A stretch of 63,923 nt of DNA from Roseimaritima sediminicola. Its GTDB lineage: Bacteria; Planctomycetota; Planctomycetia; Pirellulales; Pirellulaceae. The DNA is taken from positions 1-63,923 of the forward strand of contig NZ_WIAD01000033.1 of NCBI RefSeq assembly GCF_009618275.1. The letters are read 5' to 3'. This document shows positions 11,764-20,998 of the stretch, piece after piece (position 1 is the stretch's first letter; every line of letters starts with the position of its first letter). Below the pieces are notes generated by a model. It did not search any database, was not told the DNA's origin, and saw nothing but the letters and a program-made list of their open reading frames with translations. The translations under genes and the position numbers were made by a program.

Positions 11764-14439
11764 TCACACGTCTTCCCATTCCTCTTCGGCTTCCTGCTCG
11801 TCGATGCTTTCTTCTTCCTCGTCCTCTTCCTCCGGGCGGTCGTCGTCGGCGGTGGTGGAAGGTTCGATGCCCTGCATCGCTTCCCATTCGGCCAGGGTCA
11901 TGATCACATCGCGGGCCTTGGAGCCGTTGTAGTGTCCGACGATGCCATCTTCGGCCATGAAATCGATCAGCCGAGCGGCTCGCCCATAGCCGATCCCGAG
12001 GTTTCGCTGCAGCAGTGAGCAACTGCCGCGACCTTCGCGGATCACGACGTCGACGGCGCTTTCGTACAGCTCGTCGCGAGCCCGGATCGCATCCGCCGTC
12101 ACCGCTTCGCCGCTGCCTTCCTGGTCGACCTTCAACGTCATCAGCTCGCCCACGAAGTTCTGTTCGCTGCCGTCGCTACAGTGGCTGCAGACGGTGTCGA
12201 TTTCCTCGTCGGAAAGGAACGTCCCCTGGCCGCGGATCAGGGTGCTGGTCCCGGGCCACAGGAACAGCATGTCGCCGTTGCCGAGCAATTTATCGGCGCC
12301 GTTCTCATCCAGCACGACGCGGCTGTCGGTCTTGCTGGCCACCTGGAAGGACAACCGGGCGGGCAGGTTACTTTTGATCAAACCGGTGATCACGTCCACG
12401 GTGGGTTTCTGCGTAGCCAGAATCAAGTGGATCCCGACGGCGCGAGATTTCTGTGCCAACCGGATGATGTGTTGTTCGACGTCCTTGCCGGCGGTCATCA
12501 TCAGGTCGGCCATTTCGTCGGCCACGATCACGATAAAGGGCAGGTGATCGGGTACGTCGTTCATGTGGTCGGGATCGTCGATCTCCAGCCGCCGCGCCAG
12601 TTCCTCGCGGCCCAGGGCGTTGTAGCTGTTGATGTGCCGCACGCCGACCTTGGCCAACAGCGAGTAACGTTCCTCCATCTTGTCCACAGCCCACGCGAGG
12701 ATCGCTTCGGCCTTCTTCATGTCGGTGATCACCGGATGCATCAGGTGCGGCAGTCGCCCGTAGCCGCTCAGCTCGACCATCTTGGGGTCGATCATCAACA
12801 TCCGCACTTCATCGGGCCGGCAGGTCATCAGGATCGAAGCGATGATGGCGTTCAAACACACGGATTTACCGGTACCGGTTCGCCCGGCGATCAACAGGTG
12901 CGGCATCTTGGCCAAGTCGACCGTCATGGCGTTGCCCGAGACGTCCTTGCCCAGGAAGATCGGGATGTTCATCTTGCCGGTCGACTGCCCGGCTTCTTCG
13001 ATCACTTCGCGCAGGCGGACGACCTGGCGAGTTTCATTGGGCACCTCGACACCGACGGTGTTCTTACCGGGAATCGGCGCCACGATCCGCACGCTGGGCA
13101 CACGCAGGGCGATGGCGACATCGTCGGCCAAGCCCGTGATCTTGCTCAGCCGCAGCCCGGCCTCCAGGGAGATTTCGTACTGCGCGATCACCGGTCCGGT
13201 TTCGATCTCCACGACGCGGACTTCGAATCCGAAACTCTTGAAAGTTTCCTCCAGGATCTGGGCCTTGCGACGGACTTCGCGGAGCTGGTCGTCGTAGCAG
13301 ATATCGTCGGATTCGGTCAGCAGCTCCAGGCTGGGCAAGCGGTACTCGTCGACGCCATCGGGCAGGGCTTCGCTGACGTTGTCGAAGACCTGTTGGCGTT
13401 CATCGGCCGCGCGTTTGGGTTTGCGGACTTTAACCTTCGGGACCGGGTGGGCCGCGTCGGCCCGCACGGCGACTTCTTCGTCGTCCATCTCCAGGACGCG
13501 CACCGACGTGGGGACCTCTTCGACCTCGCCCCCTTCTTCGTCGTAGTCGCTGGCCAAGGCCGCCTCGTCGTCTTCTTCCGGCACGGCGTCTTCGTGCTCG
13601 TCCATCTCGTCCACTTCGTCCGCCGAGCTCGTCCGCTCGTCCAGCTGGCGTCCGCGGATTTTGATGGCCGGTTCGCCCGTCTCGCCCGCCTCGCCTGCTC
13701 GCCCCTTCGAATCCAGGGGTTCGACCGCATCCAGCGGCGCAGTTGCTTCGCCATCGGCCAGCTCGACTTCGCCGGCGTTCTCCGCGCCATCGGTAAAGGG
13801 TTTGCGCCGCCGCGCCGGCAACACCCCGCGCACCCGCCGCAGCCCGCCGCGCGAGGCCGCTGCGCTGCCGACCAGAGCCACGCGTCCGGCCTGCAGCAAC
13901 ACATAATCGGTCGTCAGCAGCGTGCCGAACGCCAACAGGGTCAGCGTCAGGATCCAGGTTCCGAAGACCGCAAAGTGCTCGCTCAACCAAGTACTGGTCA
14001 TCGCTCCCAGATACCCGCCGGGCCCTACCACGGGCATTCCGGCCGGTCGCCACGGCGACAGCGTGGCGGCGGTTACCAGAGCGACCAACACGATGGTCCC
14101 GCCCAGACTGCGCATCGCCGGGGCGTGGACGCCGCCGCGTACGAGCAGATTCCCCGCCAGGGCACCCAGTCCCAGCACCAACAAACTGGCACCGATCCCG
14201 GTCGCCTGCAGCAGGGCCGACGACACCAATGCCCCCCAGTAACCACAGGCGTTGTGGATCGTCGGGTTGGTGGGGTGCACGCTATTGGTGGGCGAATAGA
14301 TCAGGCTGAGCGGCCACACCGGGGTATCGACATGGTCCGCCGGATCATGCGTCAGCAGCGAGACGGTCAGGAACAGCGTTAACGCCGACAGCGCGATGGC
14401 CGTCAGATCGCGTCCCATGTGGCGTGGATTCTCTGACAT
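11764..14439 (-). CDS. ftsK: FtsK/SpoIIIE-type DNA translocase
   Basis: A septal DNA pump that clears the chromosome at division. The 891-aa protein has four to five N-terminal membrane segments (about residues 10-190), an acidic linker with runs of Asp/Glu (about 200-390), a RecA-like motor (about 390-770) with Walker A AGRTGTGKSV and Walker B MLMIDPKMVEL, and a C-terminal winged-helix gamma domain (about 790-855: LLQRNLGIGYGRAARLIDFM) that in the family reads KOPS-type sites. Walker A has Arg-Thr where many FtsK have Thr-Thr or Ala-Thr. The tail after gamma is again strongly acidic (DDRPEEEDEEEES). Some planctomycetes divide without FtsZ, so its partners may differ from the textbook ones. 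Confidence 0.93.
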   Translation of the reverse strand: MSENPRHMGRDLTAIALSALTLFLTVSLLTHDPADHVDTPVWPLSLIYSPTNSVHPTNPTIHNACGYWGALVSSALLQATGIGASLLVLGLGALAGNLLVRGGVHAPAMRSLGGTIVLVALVTAATLSPWRPAGMPVVGPGGYLGAMTSTWLSEHFAVFGTWILTLTLLAFGTLLTTDYVLLQAGRVALVGSAAASRGGLRRVRGVLPARRRKPFTDGAENAGEVELADGEATAPLDAVEPLDSKGRAGEAGETGEPAIKIRGRQLDERTSSADEVDEMDEHEDAVPEEDDEAALASDYDEEGGEVEEVPTSVRVLEMDDEEVAVRADAAHPVPKVKVRKPKRAADERQQVFDNVSEALPDGVDEYRLPSLELLTESDDICYDDQLREVRRKAQILEETFKSFGFEVRVVEIETGPVIAQYEISLEAGLRLSKITGLADDVAIALRVPSVRIVAPIPGKNTVGVEVPNETRQVVRLREVIEEAGQSTGKMNIPIFLGKDVSGNAMTVDLAKMPHLLIAGRTGTGKSVCLNAIIASILMTCRPDEVRMLMIDPKMVELSGYGRLPHLMHPVITDMKKAEAILAWAVDKMEERYSLLAKVGVRHINSYNALGREELARRLEIDDPDHMNDVPDHLPFIVIVADEMADLMMTAGKDVEQHIIRLAQKSRAVGIHLILATQKPTVDVITGLIKSNLPARLSFQVASKTDSRVVLDENGADKLLGNGDMLFLWPGTSTLIRGQGTFLSDEEIDTVCSHCSDGSEQNFVGELMTLKVDQEGSGEAVTADAIRARDELYESAVDVVIREGRGSCSLLQRNLGIGYGRAARLIDFMAEDGIVGHYNGSKARDVIMTLAEWEAMQGIEPSTTADDDRPEEEDEEEESIDEQEAEEEWEDV

Positions 14440-14751
14440 CGGTCCTTCGAGGTAGGCAGAAGATGCACTGTCCTCCTCTTATCGGCTACGACCAGCCTCT
14501 GAATTGACGCCGCCGGCACGCCGTCCCTACAACCGCTACCGACCGGTTGTTCGTAGCGAACCAGGCCTGGCCCCGAAGAGCTTTTGGTCGCTTCCGACCT
14601 GCGTTCACCGTCGCTGCCGGTCCATTGCTGCCATCGGATCCGCGAAATCGCTTGCGACTTGAGTCAGCGACCCGTTACAATTTCCCAGAGATGTGCCGCT
14701 GGCTACTCTGCGGCTCAGTTCAACTTCGTTCCTCAGGGCAAATATCTAACG
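14440..14751. other. Intergenic region upstream of the nucleotidyltransferase pair
   Basis: No convincing gene. A hairpin ACAACCG/CGGTTGT (14529-14550) and a candidate promoter (14652-14681) are the only features seen. Confidence 0.4.
14652..14681 (+). promoter_or_regulatory. Candidate promoter for the small protein / nucleotidyltransferase pair
   Basis: TTGCGA (14652-14657), an 18-nt spacer, then TACAAT (14676-14681), matching the consensus at 4 and 5 of 6 positions. It lies 70 nt upstream of the first ATG. Confidence 0.4.
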
Positions 14752-14967
14752 ATGGCCGATTCGGCCGAAACGGTCGTGCGACGATCAGTTGTTCGGAAAA
14801 CGACGCTCTCAAAACAGGGTCGCGATCAGGACTATTACGCCTCGTTGACACCCGAGCAACGGGTTGCAATGGTCTGGCCGTTGACAGTCACGGCTTGGAA
14901 GTTTGCGTATCCCGATGGATTTGAATCCCGATTTTCGCGACATGTTGCACGCGTTGAACGACGCTGA
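14752..14967 (+). CDS. Small basic protein overlapping a nucleotidyltransferase gene
   Basis: A 71-aa protein beginning MADSAETVVRRSVVRKTT, with central DYYASLTPEQRVAMVWPLTV and a C-terminal SRHVARVERR. I recall similar small proteins (DYY..LTPEQR...VWPLT) preceding DUF6036-like or AbiEii-like nucleotidyltransferases in other genomes, but cannot check. The ATG at 14752 is chosen because residues further upstream in the frame lack this character. The gene overlaps the next one by 53 nt in another frame, which points to translational coupling. Confidence 0.7.
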   Translation: MADSAETVVRRSVVRKTTLSKQGRDQDYYASLTPEQRVAMVWPLTVTAWKFAYPDGFESRFSRHVARVERR

Positions 14968-15358
14968 TGCAGATTTCCTGGTCGTCGGCGCCTACGCGGT
15001 AGCGGCTCATGGATATCCGCGTGCTACTGGCGATTTGGATATTTGGGTGCGGGCGGATGTGGGCAACGCTCCGAGGGTCATCGCGGCACTTTCCGCGTTT
15101 GGGGCTCCAATGGATCAGATCTCGGAGAAGGATTTCGCGTCACCCTCGCTTGTCTTTCAGATCGGCGTCCCGCCTAGCCGAATCGATATCATGACCGACA
15201 TTTCAGGTGTGGATTTTGGGGCCGCGTGGGATTCGCGAATATCGATCACAATCGATGATATTACATTTTCCGTTCTTGGCCGTGCTGATTTGCTTGCTAA
15301 CAAGCGAGCATCTGGTCGCCCGAAAGACTTGGCTGACCTTGACGCGTTGGGCGAATGA
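14915..15358 (+). CDS. Nucleotidyltransferase-fold protein (DUF6036 / AbiEii-like)
   Basis: A 147-aa protein with the minimal nucleotidyltransferase pattern: FLVVGAYAVAAHGYPRATGD then LDIWV, where the GDLD aspartates would bind metal, and a later RIDIMTDISGVDF that may supply the third carboxylate. It ends RADLLANKRASGRPKDLADLDAL, a tail typical of the DUF6036/AbiEii-like group. ATG 14915 was preferred to TTG 14903. It overlaps the small upstream gene. Such pairs resemble toxin-antitoxin modules, but no toxicity can be read from sequence; a housekeeping transferase is also possible. Confidence 0.75.
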   Translation: MDLNPDFRDMLHALNDADADFLVVGAYAVAAHGYPRATGDLDIWVRADVGNAPRVIAALSAFGAPMDQISEKDFASPSLVFQIGVPPSRIDIMTDISGVDFGAAWDSRISITIDDITFSVLGRADLLANKRASGRPKDLADLDALGE

Positions 15359-15435
15359 AAAACCGGAGAAAGATTAAACCAATCGTTCAAGTACACGACT
15401 ACGAGTACGAGATCAGGTCGAAGCGTTGGCCGGGA

Positions 15436-16308
15436 CTACGCGCCATGAAAGCTGCGTTTGGCTCGCCAGCCACCGCCCCGCGGCACCAACACGGCTCGCA
15501 GGTTCTGCTCCGCATCGATCGCGGCGACCTCGCCGCCGTCCTTTGCCGGACGAGACAATTCGACCACCTGCCCCTGTTCGATGCGTTTCAGGGTGTCCTC
15601 ATCGCACTCGACGCGGGGCATGTGCGGCACCGCTCGCAGCGGCGACAGCAACAGCTGGTCGATGTCACCCTCGCGCAGCTCTTCCAGCGAACACGCTTCC
15701 GGCAACGTAAAGTCTCCGATTGCCGTTCGCACCAACGACGTCATCACGGCCACCGTGTCGCAGGCCGCCGCTAGATCGACACCGATGCTGCGGACGTACG
15801 TCCCGGAGCCACAGCAGATTTCCAGCCGCACGTCGGGGTAACGGTAGTGCAGGACTTTCAGTTCATGGATCATCACGGTGCGCGGCTTCATCGTCACCTG
15901 CTTGCCCTGACGGACCAGGTCGTAGGCTCGGCGGCCGTCGATCTTGATGGCCGAATGGGCGGGCGGAACCTGCTGGATTCGTCCGGTCAACTGCTGGGCG
16001 GCCGCGGCGATTCTGGCGTCGGTGGGCTGGGGCGCATCGGGCAGGGCCACGGGTTGCTCCTCGAGATCTCCCGAGGGCGTGTGGACTCCCAAGCGAAACT
16101 CCGCCACGTACCGCTTGGGCAATGCGTGCAGGTATTCGGTCAACCGCGAAGCCTGCCCCACGGGCAACAACAGCACGCCGCTAGCCAACGGATCCAGCGT
16201 CCCGGCATGGCCCACCTTGGCCGGCCGCAAACGTCGATACAGATTGTTCACCGCCACGCGCGAGGTCACGCCCACCGGCTTGTTGCAATTCACGATCCCA
16301 AACGTCAC
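15436..16308 (-). CDS. truB: tRNA pseudouridine-55 synthase
   Basis: Converts U55 of the tRNA T-arm to pseudouridine. The 290-aa protein starts MTFGIVNCNKPVGVTSR. The catalytic motif is HAGTLDPLASGVLLLPVG, with the nucleophilic Asp in TLDP. RRAYDLVRQGK and CGSGTYVRSIGVDLA are also typical. Its start overlaps the end of the ABC-2/CPBP gene upstream by 4 bp, so both are probably on one transcript. Confidence 0.95.
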   Translation of the reverse strand: MTFGIVNCNKPVGVTSRVAVNNLYRRLRPAKVGHAGTLDPLASGVLLLPVGQASRLTEYLHALPKRYVAEFRLGVHTPSGDLEEQPVALPDAPQPTDARIAAAAQQLTGRIQQVPPAHSAIKIDGRRAYDLVRQGKQVTMKPRTVMIHELKVLHYRYPDVRLEICCGSGTYVRSIGVDLAAACDTVAVMTSLVRTAIGDFTLPEACSLEELREGDIDQLLLSPLRAVPHMPRVECDEDTLKRIEQGQVVELSRPAKDGGEVAAIDAEQNLRAVLVPRGGGWRAKRSFHGA

Positions 16309-18404
16309 GTCGACTCTTTATCCTTTCTTTCTTCGGAAGGCTTCGTCCCCAATCCCACAAACACGACGCCGACCAGCACGGCCACCGCGGCGGCCGTCAG
16401 CACCACCGCCGGCAGATGCTCTCCGTCGCTGACGTCCCAGCCCCACCGCTTCAGCGTCTCCTCATAGCGAATCACCATCATCAACAACGCGTCGTGCGTA
16501 AAGTGCAGGATGATGGCCGGATACAACGAACCGGCTCGCCACGAAACCCATCCCAGCACGATCCCCACCAGGGTCGACGGGATCATGCGTTCGATCTTCA
16601 GGACGTTGCCGGTCAACACATGGAACAGCCCGAACAGCAGCGCGCACAACAGGATCGTTCGCCAGGGGCCGAGCCGACGTCCGAAGGCCGAAAACAAATA
16701 TCCGCGGTAACACAGCTCTTCGATCACGCCGGGCGTGACCGCGAACGTTACCAACAACAGCAGCGGAGACAGCCGCTGCATTTCTTGCTTGGTATCGTCG
16801 GCTCGCTGCAACAGGTCGGGATCCAGCGAACCGATGCCGATCATCTCGCCCAGCAACGTGGCTTCAAAGGCAAATGCCCACAGCCCCAATCCGACGGCGA
16901 ATGCCCCGAACAGGGCGAGCGGCGAACAGGCGCGCAACCGGAACGTGCTCTTCAGTCGATCGCGGCTGAGCAGGGCGACGGCCAGCGGAATTCCGCCGAA
17001 CAACACGATCAGGGCCAGAGCGTTGACCACCAACCGGCCGCCCATCGACGCCGGACCGAATTGAGCCAAAACGTTGGACGTGACGAAGTAGATGGGAAAC
17101 AGCAACGCCATCGTCATCGCGGCTTCGCTGACGCTGGGCACCGCCCGGGGCCGTTCGGGCCGGGCGAACAGCGACCCGATCGACAGCTCGCTGCTGCGCA
17201 GCACGGCATCGGAACCGAACAGGCGAGCGGCCAGGGTGAGCGCTGCGGCGGCATAGATGATCGTGGACACCACCGCCGCCGCGGCCGGCATCACCGCCGC
17301 TTCGCCGGCCAGAACGTCGCGGGTCAACAGAATAATATTCACCAACGGCATCACCGCCAGCGGACCGGCCAGCTGGATCCCGGGCAACAAACTCATCATG
17401 GCCGGGGCGAGCGACAACAGCATCAGCGGCACGAGATAAGCCTGAGCCTCTTTGAAGCTGCGAGCGAAACTGGTCAGCGCCAACAGCACGGCCGAGAAGA
17501 ACCCGCTGAACAGAACCAACAGCACCAACGTCTGCAGGATCGCGACCCAGGGAAACGCCGCGTCGGCTCCCAGCAGATGATGCAGCAAGCCGCTGGCCCA
17601 CAGGGTCAGGAACATCGCGAACAGGTTGATCACCGCGGTCAACAGCGCCACGGTCACCACGGCGGTGTACTTGGCGAACAGCACCGCACCGCGCGGCACC
17701 GGCGACGCGATCACCGCTTCGATGGTTCCGCGTTCGCGTTCCCCGGCGGTCAAGTCGATGGCCGGATACACCGCTCCGGTGATCGTCATCAGGACCAACA
17801 TCAACGGCACGACGGTCGCCAGCAGCGGCGCGTCCGCCTCGCCCTCGATCTCACTTGTTTCGACCACCAGCGGCGGCTCGGCGGCCTCGGCCCGCACCTG
17901 TTCGAGCCGTTCCCGATACACCGACGCGTTGTACCACTGCATCCGTTCGATCAGGATCCGTCGGGCTTGCTGGCTGGCCGCGTCGCCCTCCAGCGCAACA
18001 AACCGCACCTGTTTGGGCAGGTCCCCGGTGGCACTCGCCGCGACTTGAACATTTCCGGCCAACAACGCTTCGGCCGGCGGACGGTCATCGGTGCTGACAT
18101 AGAATTCGAACCTCGCCAGCGGCAGATCGCCCGCGGCGTCACGGATCGCCTGTGGCGGATGGCTCCGCGGGTCGTGCAGCAACATCTGCAGAAACTCCGC
18201 TTCGTCGGCCGTCGCGGTTTGCACGCGGAAACTGGGCGCCGTCCCGGACTGGGCCGAAAGCAGGAACCGGTTCAGCGTCATGCTCAACAGCGGATAGATC
18301 AACAGCGGCATCAGGACCAGCGTGATGATCGTGCGCCGGTCGCGCAGCGTCTCGCGCAGTTCCTTGCGGCACAGTCGGACCAGTCGGCCGGTAGATAGAT
18401 TCAT
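16305..18404 (-). CDS. ABC-2 type permease fused to a CPBP intramembrane metalloprotease
   Basis: A 699-aa membrane protein. The N-terminal part resembles NatB-type ABC-2 permeases: a first membrane segment after LRDRRTIITLVLMPLLIYPL, a soluble region of about 150 residues, then several segments after GERERGTIEAVIASPV. Residues about 540-680 form a CPBP (CAAX protease/bacteriocin-processing) domain with EELCYRGYLFSAFGRR (EExxxR), FGLFHVL (FxxxH) and ILHFTHDALL. ATG 18404 starts MNLSTGRLVRLCRKELRE; a GTG at 18422 overlapping the upstream ATPase stop as GTGA is an alternative. The next gene upstream is its likely ATPase partner. The exported substrate is unknown; in related systems the permease part is a sodium-efflux NatB homologue. 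Confidence 0.85.
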   Translation of the reverse strand: MNLSTGRLVRLCRKELRETLRDRRTIITLVLMPLLIYPLLSMTLNRFLLSAQSGTAPSFRVQTATADEAEFLQMLLHDPRSHPPQAIRDAAGDLPLARFEFYVSTDDRPPAEALLAGNVQVAASATGDLPKQVRFVALEGDAASQQARRILIERMQWYNASVYRERLEQVRAEAAEPPLVVETSEIEGEADAPLLATVVPLMLVLMTITGAVYPAIDLTAGERERGTIEAVIASPVPRGAVLFAKYTAVVTVALLTAVINLFAMFLTLWASGLLHHLLGADAAFPWVAILQTLVLLVLFSGFFSAVLLALTSFARSFKEAQAYLVPLMLLSLAPAMMSLLPGIQLAGPLAVMPLVNIILLTRDVLAGEAAVMPAAAAVVSTIIYAAAALTLAARLFGSDAVLRSSELSIGSLFARPERPRAVPSVSEAAMTMALLFPIYFVTSNVLAQFGPASMGGRLVVNALALIVLFGGIPLAVALLSRDRLKSTFRLRACSPLALFGAFAVGLGLWAFAFEATLLGEMIGIGSLDPDLLQRADDTKQEMQRLSPLLLLVTFAVTPGVIEELCYRGYLFSAFGRRLGPWRTILLCALLFGLFHVLTGNVLKIERMIPSTLVGIVLGWVSWRAGSLYPAIILHFTHDALLMMVIRYEETLKRWGWDVSDGEHLPAVVLTAAAVAVLVGVVFVGLGTKPSEERKDKEST

Positions 18405-18418
18405 GGTGCGGGCCACGT

Positions 18419-19192
18419 TCACGCGGGAGCGGCGGGGTCGAACGCCTGCGGGTCGGCCGCGTCGGGCTCGTCCAACAGGTCCACAAACATTTCCACCAGC
18501 GACCGTTTGCCGCTGTGCTGCCGGATCTGCTCCAGCGTCCCTTCGTATCGCAACCGGCCGCGGTGCAACAAACCGAAACGGTCGCACAACCGCTCGGCTT
18601 CGTCCAGGCGATGCGTGCAGACCACGACCGCTTTGCCCAGCGAGCGCAGGTGGTCGATGTAGCGGAAGATCGTCTGGCTGCCCACCACGTCCAGTCCCCG
18701 CGTGGGTTCATCGAGCAGCATCACCGGCGGGTCGTGAATCAAGCCACGCACCAGCGTCACCCGTTGCCGCTGGCCCGTACTGAGGGCGCCGGCGCGGCGG
18801 TCCAACAGGTCTTCGATGTCCATGACCTGGGCGAGGGCGGCGAGGTTCTGTTCGGCTTGCGAGGGCCGGACGTCATACAGGTCGGCAAAGTACAGCAGCA
18901 TCTCGCGGACGGTCAGCCAGGGATAGACGCCGTCGCTGGCCGAGACGAATCCCAGCCGAGATTTGACCGCATCGGGATCGGCATCGGTGCGGAAGCCGTC
19001 GACCTGGGCGTACCCGCGATCCGGGTCCAGCAACCCCAGGATCATCCGCAGGGTGGTCGTCTTGCCGGCTCCGTTGGGCCCCATCAACCCGTACACCTCG
19101 CCCGGCGAAACGGCGAAGGACAGCCCTTCGACCGCCGTCAGAACGCCTCGTTCCAACTGGAATCGCTTGTGCAGATCACAGGTTTCCAGCAT
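18419..19192 (-). CDS. ABC transporter ATPase (NatA-like)
   Basis: A 257-aa nucleotide-binding subunit. Walker A is [13 protein letters not shown], the signature loop [11 protein letters not shown] has T in place of the usual G/S, Walker B is [12 protein letters not shown], and the switch His is in [17 protein letters not shown] 19192 ([11 protein letters not shown]) is chosen; a GTG at 19216 would add eight residues. Neither start has a clear Shine-Dalgarno. Its stop overlaps a possible start of the fused permease/protease gene, with which it must form the transporter. Confidence 0.9.
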   Translation of the reverse strand: MLETCDLHKRFQLERGVLTAVEGLSFAVSPGEVYGLMGPNGAGKTTTLRMILGLLDPDRGYAQVDGFRTDADPDAVKSRLGFVSASDGVYPWLTVREMLLYFADLYDVRPSQAEQNLAALAQVMDIEDLLDRRAGALSTGQRQRVTLVRGLIHDPPVMLLDEPTRGLDVVGSQTIFRYIDHLRSLGKAVVVCTHRLDEAERLCDRFGLLHRGRLRYEGTLEQIRQHSGKRSLVEMFVDLLDEPDAADPQAFDPAAPA

Positions 19193-19469
19193 GACAGGGC
19201 CGCGGAAGAAGAACACGTAGAGGAAAAGCTCACGTTATCTTAACGTCCTGGCAGGGCCATCGGACAGGGCCGGCCCGGCCCCCACGCCGGCCCACCCCCC
19301 ACGCCGGCGCCCGCACGCCGACGCGGGCTGCGAATCGGCCGGGCGGCGATGCCGGAGGCTGTTTTTGTCAGGCATTCACGCCCTGGCCACCTTGTCTATT
19401 CGGGGACCGTCTTCTACCCTCTGTTGCTTGGTTTCTTTCCAACAAAAACGGCTGACCGGAGAATTGCTG
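19193..19469. other. Divergent intergenic region ABC ATPase / purA
   Basis: Contains a GC-rich stretch with CCCACGCCGGC-type direct repeats (about 19275-19330). No gene or clear promoter is seen. Confidence 0.4.
19458..19461 (+). promoter_or_regulatory. Shine-Dalgarno deciding the purA start
   Basis: GGAG lies 8 nt before the GTG at 19470, supporting that start over in-frame starts further upstream. Confidence 0.6.
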
Positions 19470-20798
19470 GTGCCCGGAACATGTGTGATTGGTTTGCAGT
19501 GGGGCGACGAGGCCAAAGGGAAACTCGTCGATCTGCTGGCGAACGAGTTCGAATTGGTCGTCCGTTATCAGGGCGGGGCCAATGCAGGCCATACCGTGGT
19601 CGCTGGCGATGAAGTCTACAAACTGCACCACATTCCCAGTGGAATCCTGCACCCCCAAGTCCAAAACCTGATCACGCCGGGCGTGGTGATCAATCCCGCC
19701 ACGTTGCTGGACGAGGTGGATGGGTTGGCCGGCCGCGGGGTGATCGTGGAAAACAACCTGCGGATCAGCGAGCGGGCGCATCTGGTGATGCCCTGGCACA
19801 TCGCCGAAGACCGCCTGATCAATCAACAACGCGTCGGCAACGAATCGATCGGCACCACCAATCGTGGGATCGGCCCTTGTTACCGCGACAAGGTGGGCCG
19901 CACCCACGCGATCCGCGCCATCGATTTGATCGAAGCCGGACGCGACGAGCGGATTGCGGCGGTCGCCGAACAGAAATTGACCGTTCTGCGAGCCCTGGGC
20001 GGCACCGACGAGGAACTCGCCCAGGTCGCACCCGAGCGCGTGGTCGAGATGGCCACCGGCTGGGCCCAGCGTCTAGAGCCGATGATCGGTGACACCACCT
20101 ACACCCTGCTGGACGCCGCCGAGCAGGATCGCCGGATTCTGTTCGAAGGAGCGCAAGGGGCGCTGCTGGATATCGACCACGGCACCTATCCCTTTGTCAC
20201 CAGCAGCAACAGCAGCGGCGTGGGCATCAGCGCCGGTGCCGGCGTGCCGCCGCGTTGGATCGGCGAAGTGATCGGCGTCTGCAAGGCCTACAGTACGCGT
20301 GTGGGTGGCGGACCGTTTCCCACCGAATTGGAAGACGAAGTCGGCGACAAGATCCGCAAACTGGGTAACGAGTTCGGCACCACGACCGGTCGTCCGCGAC
20401 GCTGTGGCTGGATCGATGCGGTGGCCCTTCGCTACACCGCCCGCCTGAGCGGTGCAACGCGTTTGGCGCTGATGATGATGGACGTGCTGAGCCACCTGGA
20501 AGAGATCAAGATCTGCGTGGCCTACGAGCTGGACGGCAAACGCATCGACCAACTGCCCTGCCACGCCGAGGCGCTGCGTCGTTGCCGTCCGATTTACGAA
20601 ACCGTTCCCGGCTGGATGCAACCGGTCGACGACGCCCGCGCGGTCAGCGATTTTCCGTCCGGCGCGATGGACTATGTCCGCCGCATCGAGGAGCTGGTCG
20701 GCGTGCCGGTGGGCATCCTCTCGGTCGGTCCGGATCGCATTCAGACCATCTTTGTCGACCGCACGCCCGCCGCGATTGCCGCCGCAGCATCCGCCTAA
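19470..20798 (+). CDS. purA: Adenylosuccinate synthetase
   Basis: Joins IMP and aspartate with GTP in AMP synthesis. From GTG 19470 it is 442 aa and starts [20 protein letters not shown], where the WGDEAKGK phosphate loop is diagnostic. [46 protein letters not shown] and [13 protein letters not shown] are all intact. The longer frame from 19365 encodes 35 residues without family character. A family B hairpin begins 1 nt after the stop. Confidence 0.96.
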   Translation: MPGTCVIGLQWGDEAKGKLVDLLANEFELVVRYQGGANAGHTVVAGDEVYKLHHIPSGILHPQVQNLITPGVVINPATLLDEVDGLAGRGVIVENNLRISERAHLVMPWHIAEDRLINQQRVGNESIGTTNRGIGPCYRDKVGRTHAIRAIDLIEAGRDERIAAVAEQKLTVLRALGGTDEELAQVAPERVVEMATGWAQRLEPMIGDTTYTLLDAAEQDRRILFEGAQGALLDIDHGTYPFVTSSNSSGVGISAGAGVPPRWIGEVIGVCKAYSTRVGGGPFPTELEDEVGDKIRKLGNEFGTTTGRPRRCGWIDAVALRYTARLSGATRLALMMMDVLSHLEEIKICVAYELDGKRIDQLPCHAEALRRCRPIYETVPGWMQPVDDARAVSDFPSGAMDYVRRIEELVGVPVGILSVGPDRIQTIFVDRTPAAIAAAASA

Positions 20799-20799
20799 A

Positions 20800-20823
20800 G
20801 TGGCATAGGCTTCCAGCCTGTGA
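20800..20823 (+). repeat. Family B hairpin directly after the purA stop
   Basis: Core AGGCTTCCAGCCT, beginning 1 nt after the TAA, in sense orientation. Confidence 0.8.
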
Positions 20824-20825
20824 TA

Positions 20826-20883
20826 GTAGCACGGCTGTCTCAGCCGTAGCAAAACAGACTTTCGGCTGGGACAGCCGAGCTAC
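20826..20883. repeat. Family C long hairpin
   Basis: Begins GTAGCACGGCTGTCTCAGCC and ends GGGACAGCCGAGCTAC; the arms are inverted repeats. It is the same family as 8736-8795. Confidence 0.75.
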
Positions 20884-20886
20884 TCT

Positions 20887-20984
20887 GTGGCACAGGCTTC
20901 CAGCCCGTGTCTCCCTCCCAAACATCGATCGTGGCATCGGCCGCCAGCCCTGGGGTTTCCTCACAGGCCGGAAGCCGATGCTAC
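20887..20984. repeat. Two more family B copies, inverted relative to each other
   Basis: 20887-20910 has core AGGCTTCCAGCCC in plus orientation. 20961-20984 has the degenerate reverse form (CACAGGCCGGAAGCC). The second lies directly upstream of the uppS ribosome-binding site. Confidence 0.6.
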
Positions 20985-20998
20985 TGGAAGAGCAAACG

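Noticed and set aside
12181-14382. 733-aa frame opposite ftsK
   Set aside because: His/Gln/Asp-rich composition is typical for the antisense of a GC-rich gene, and ftsK is certain.
15355-15774. Plus-strand gene overlapping truB
   Set aside because: It lies antisense to the truB catalytic region and has no support.
16416-18398. 660-aa Gln/Arg-rich frame opposite the ABC-2/CPBP gene
   Set aside because: Composition is an antisense artefact; the minus-strand gene has clear motifs.
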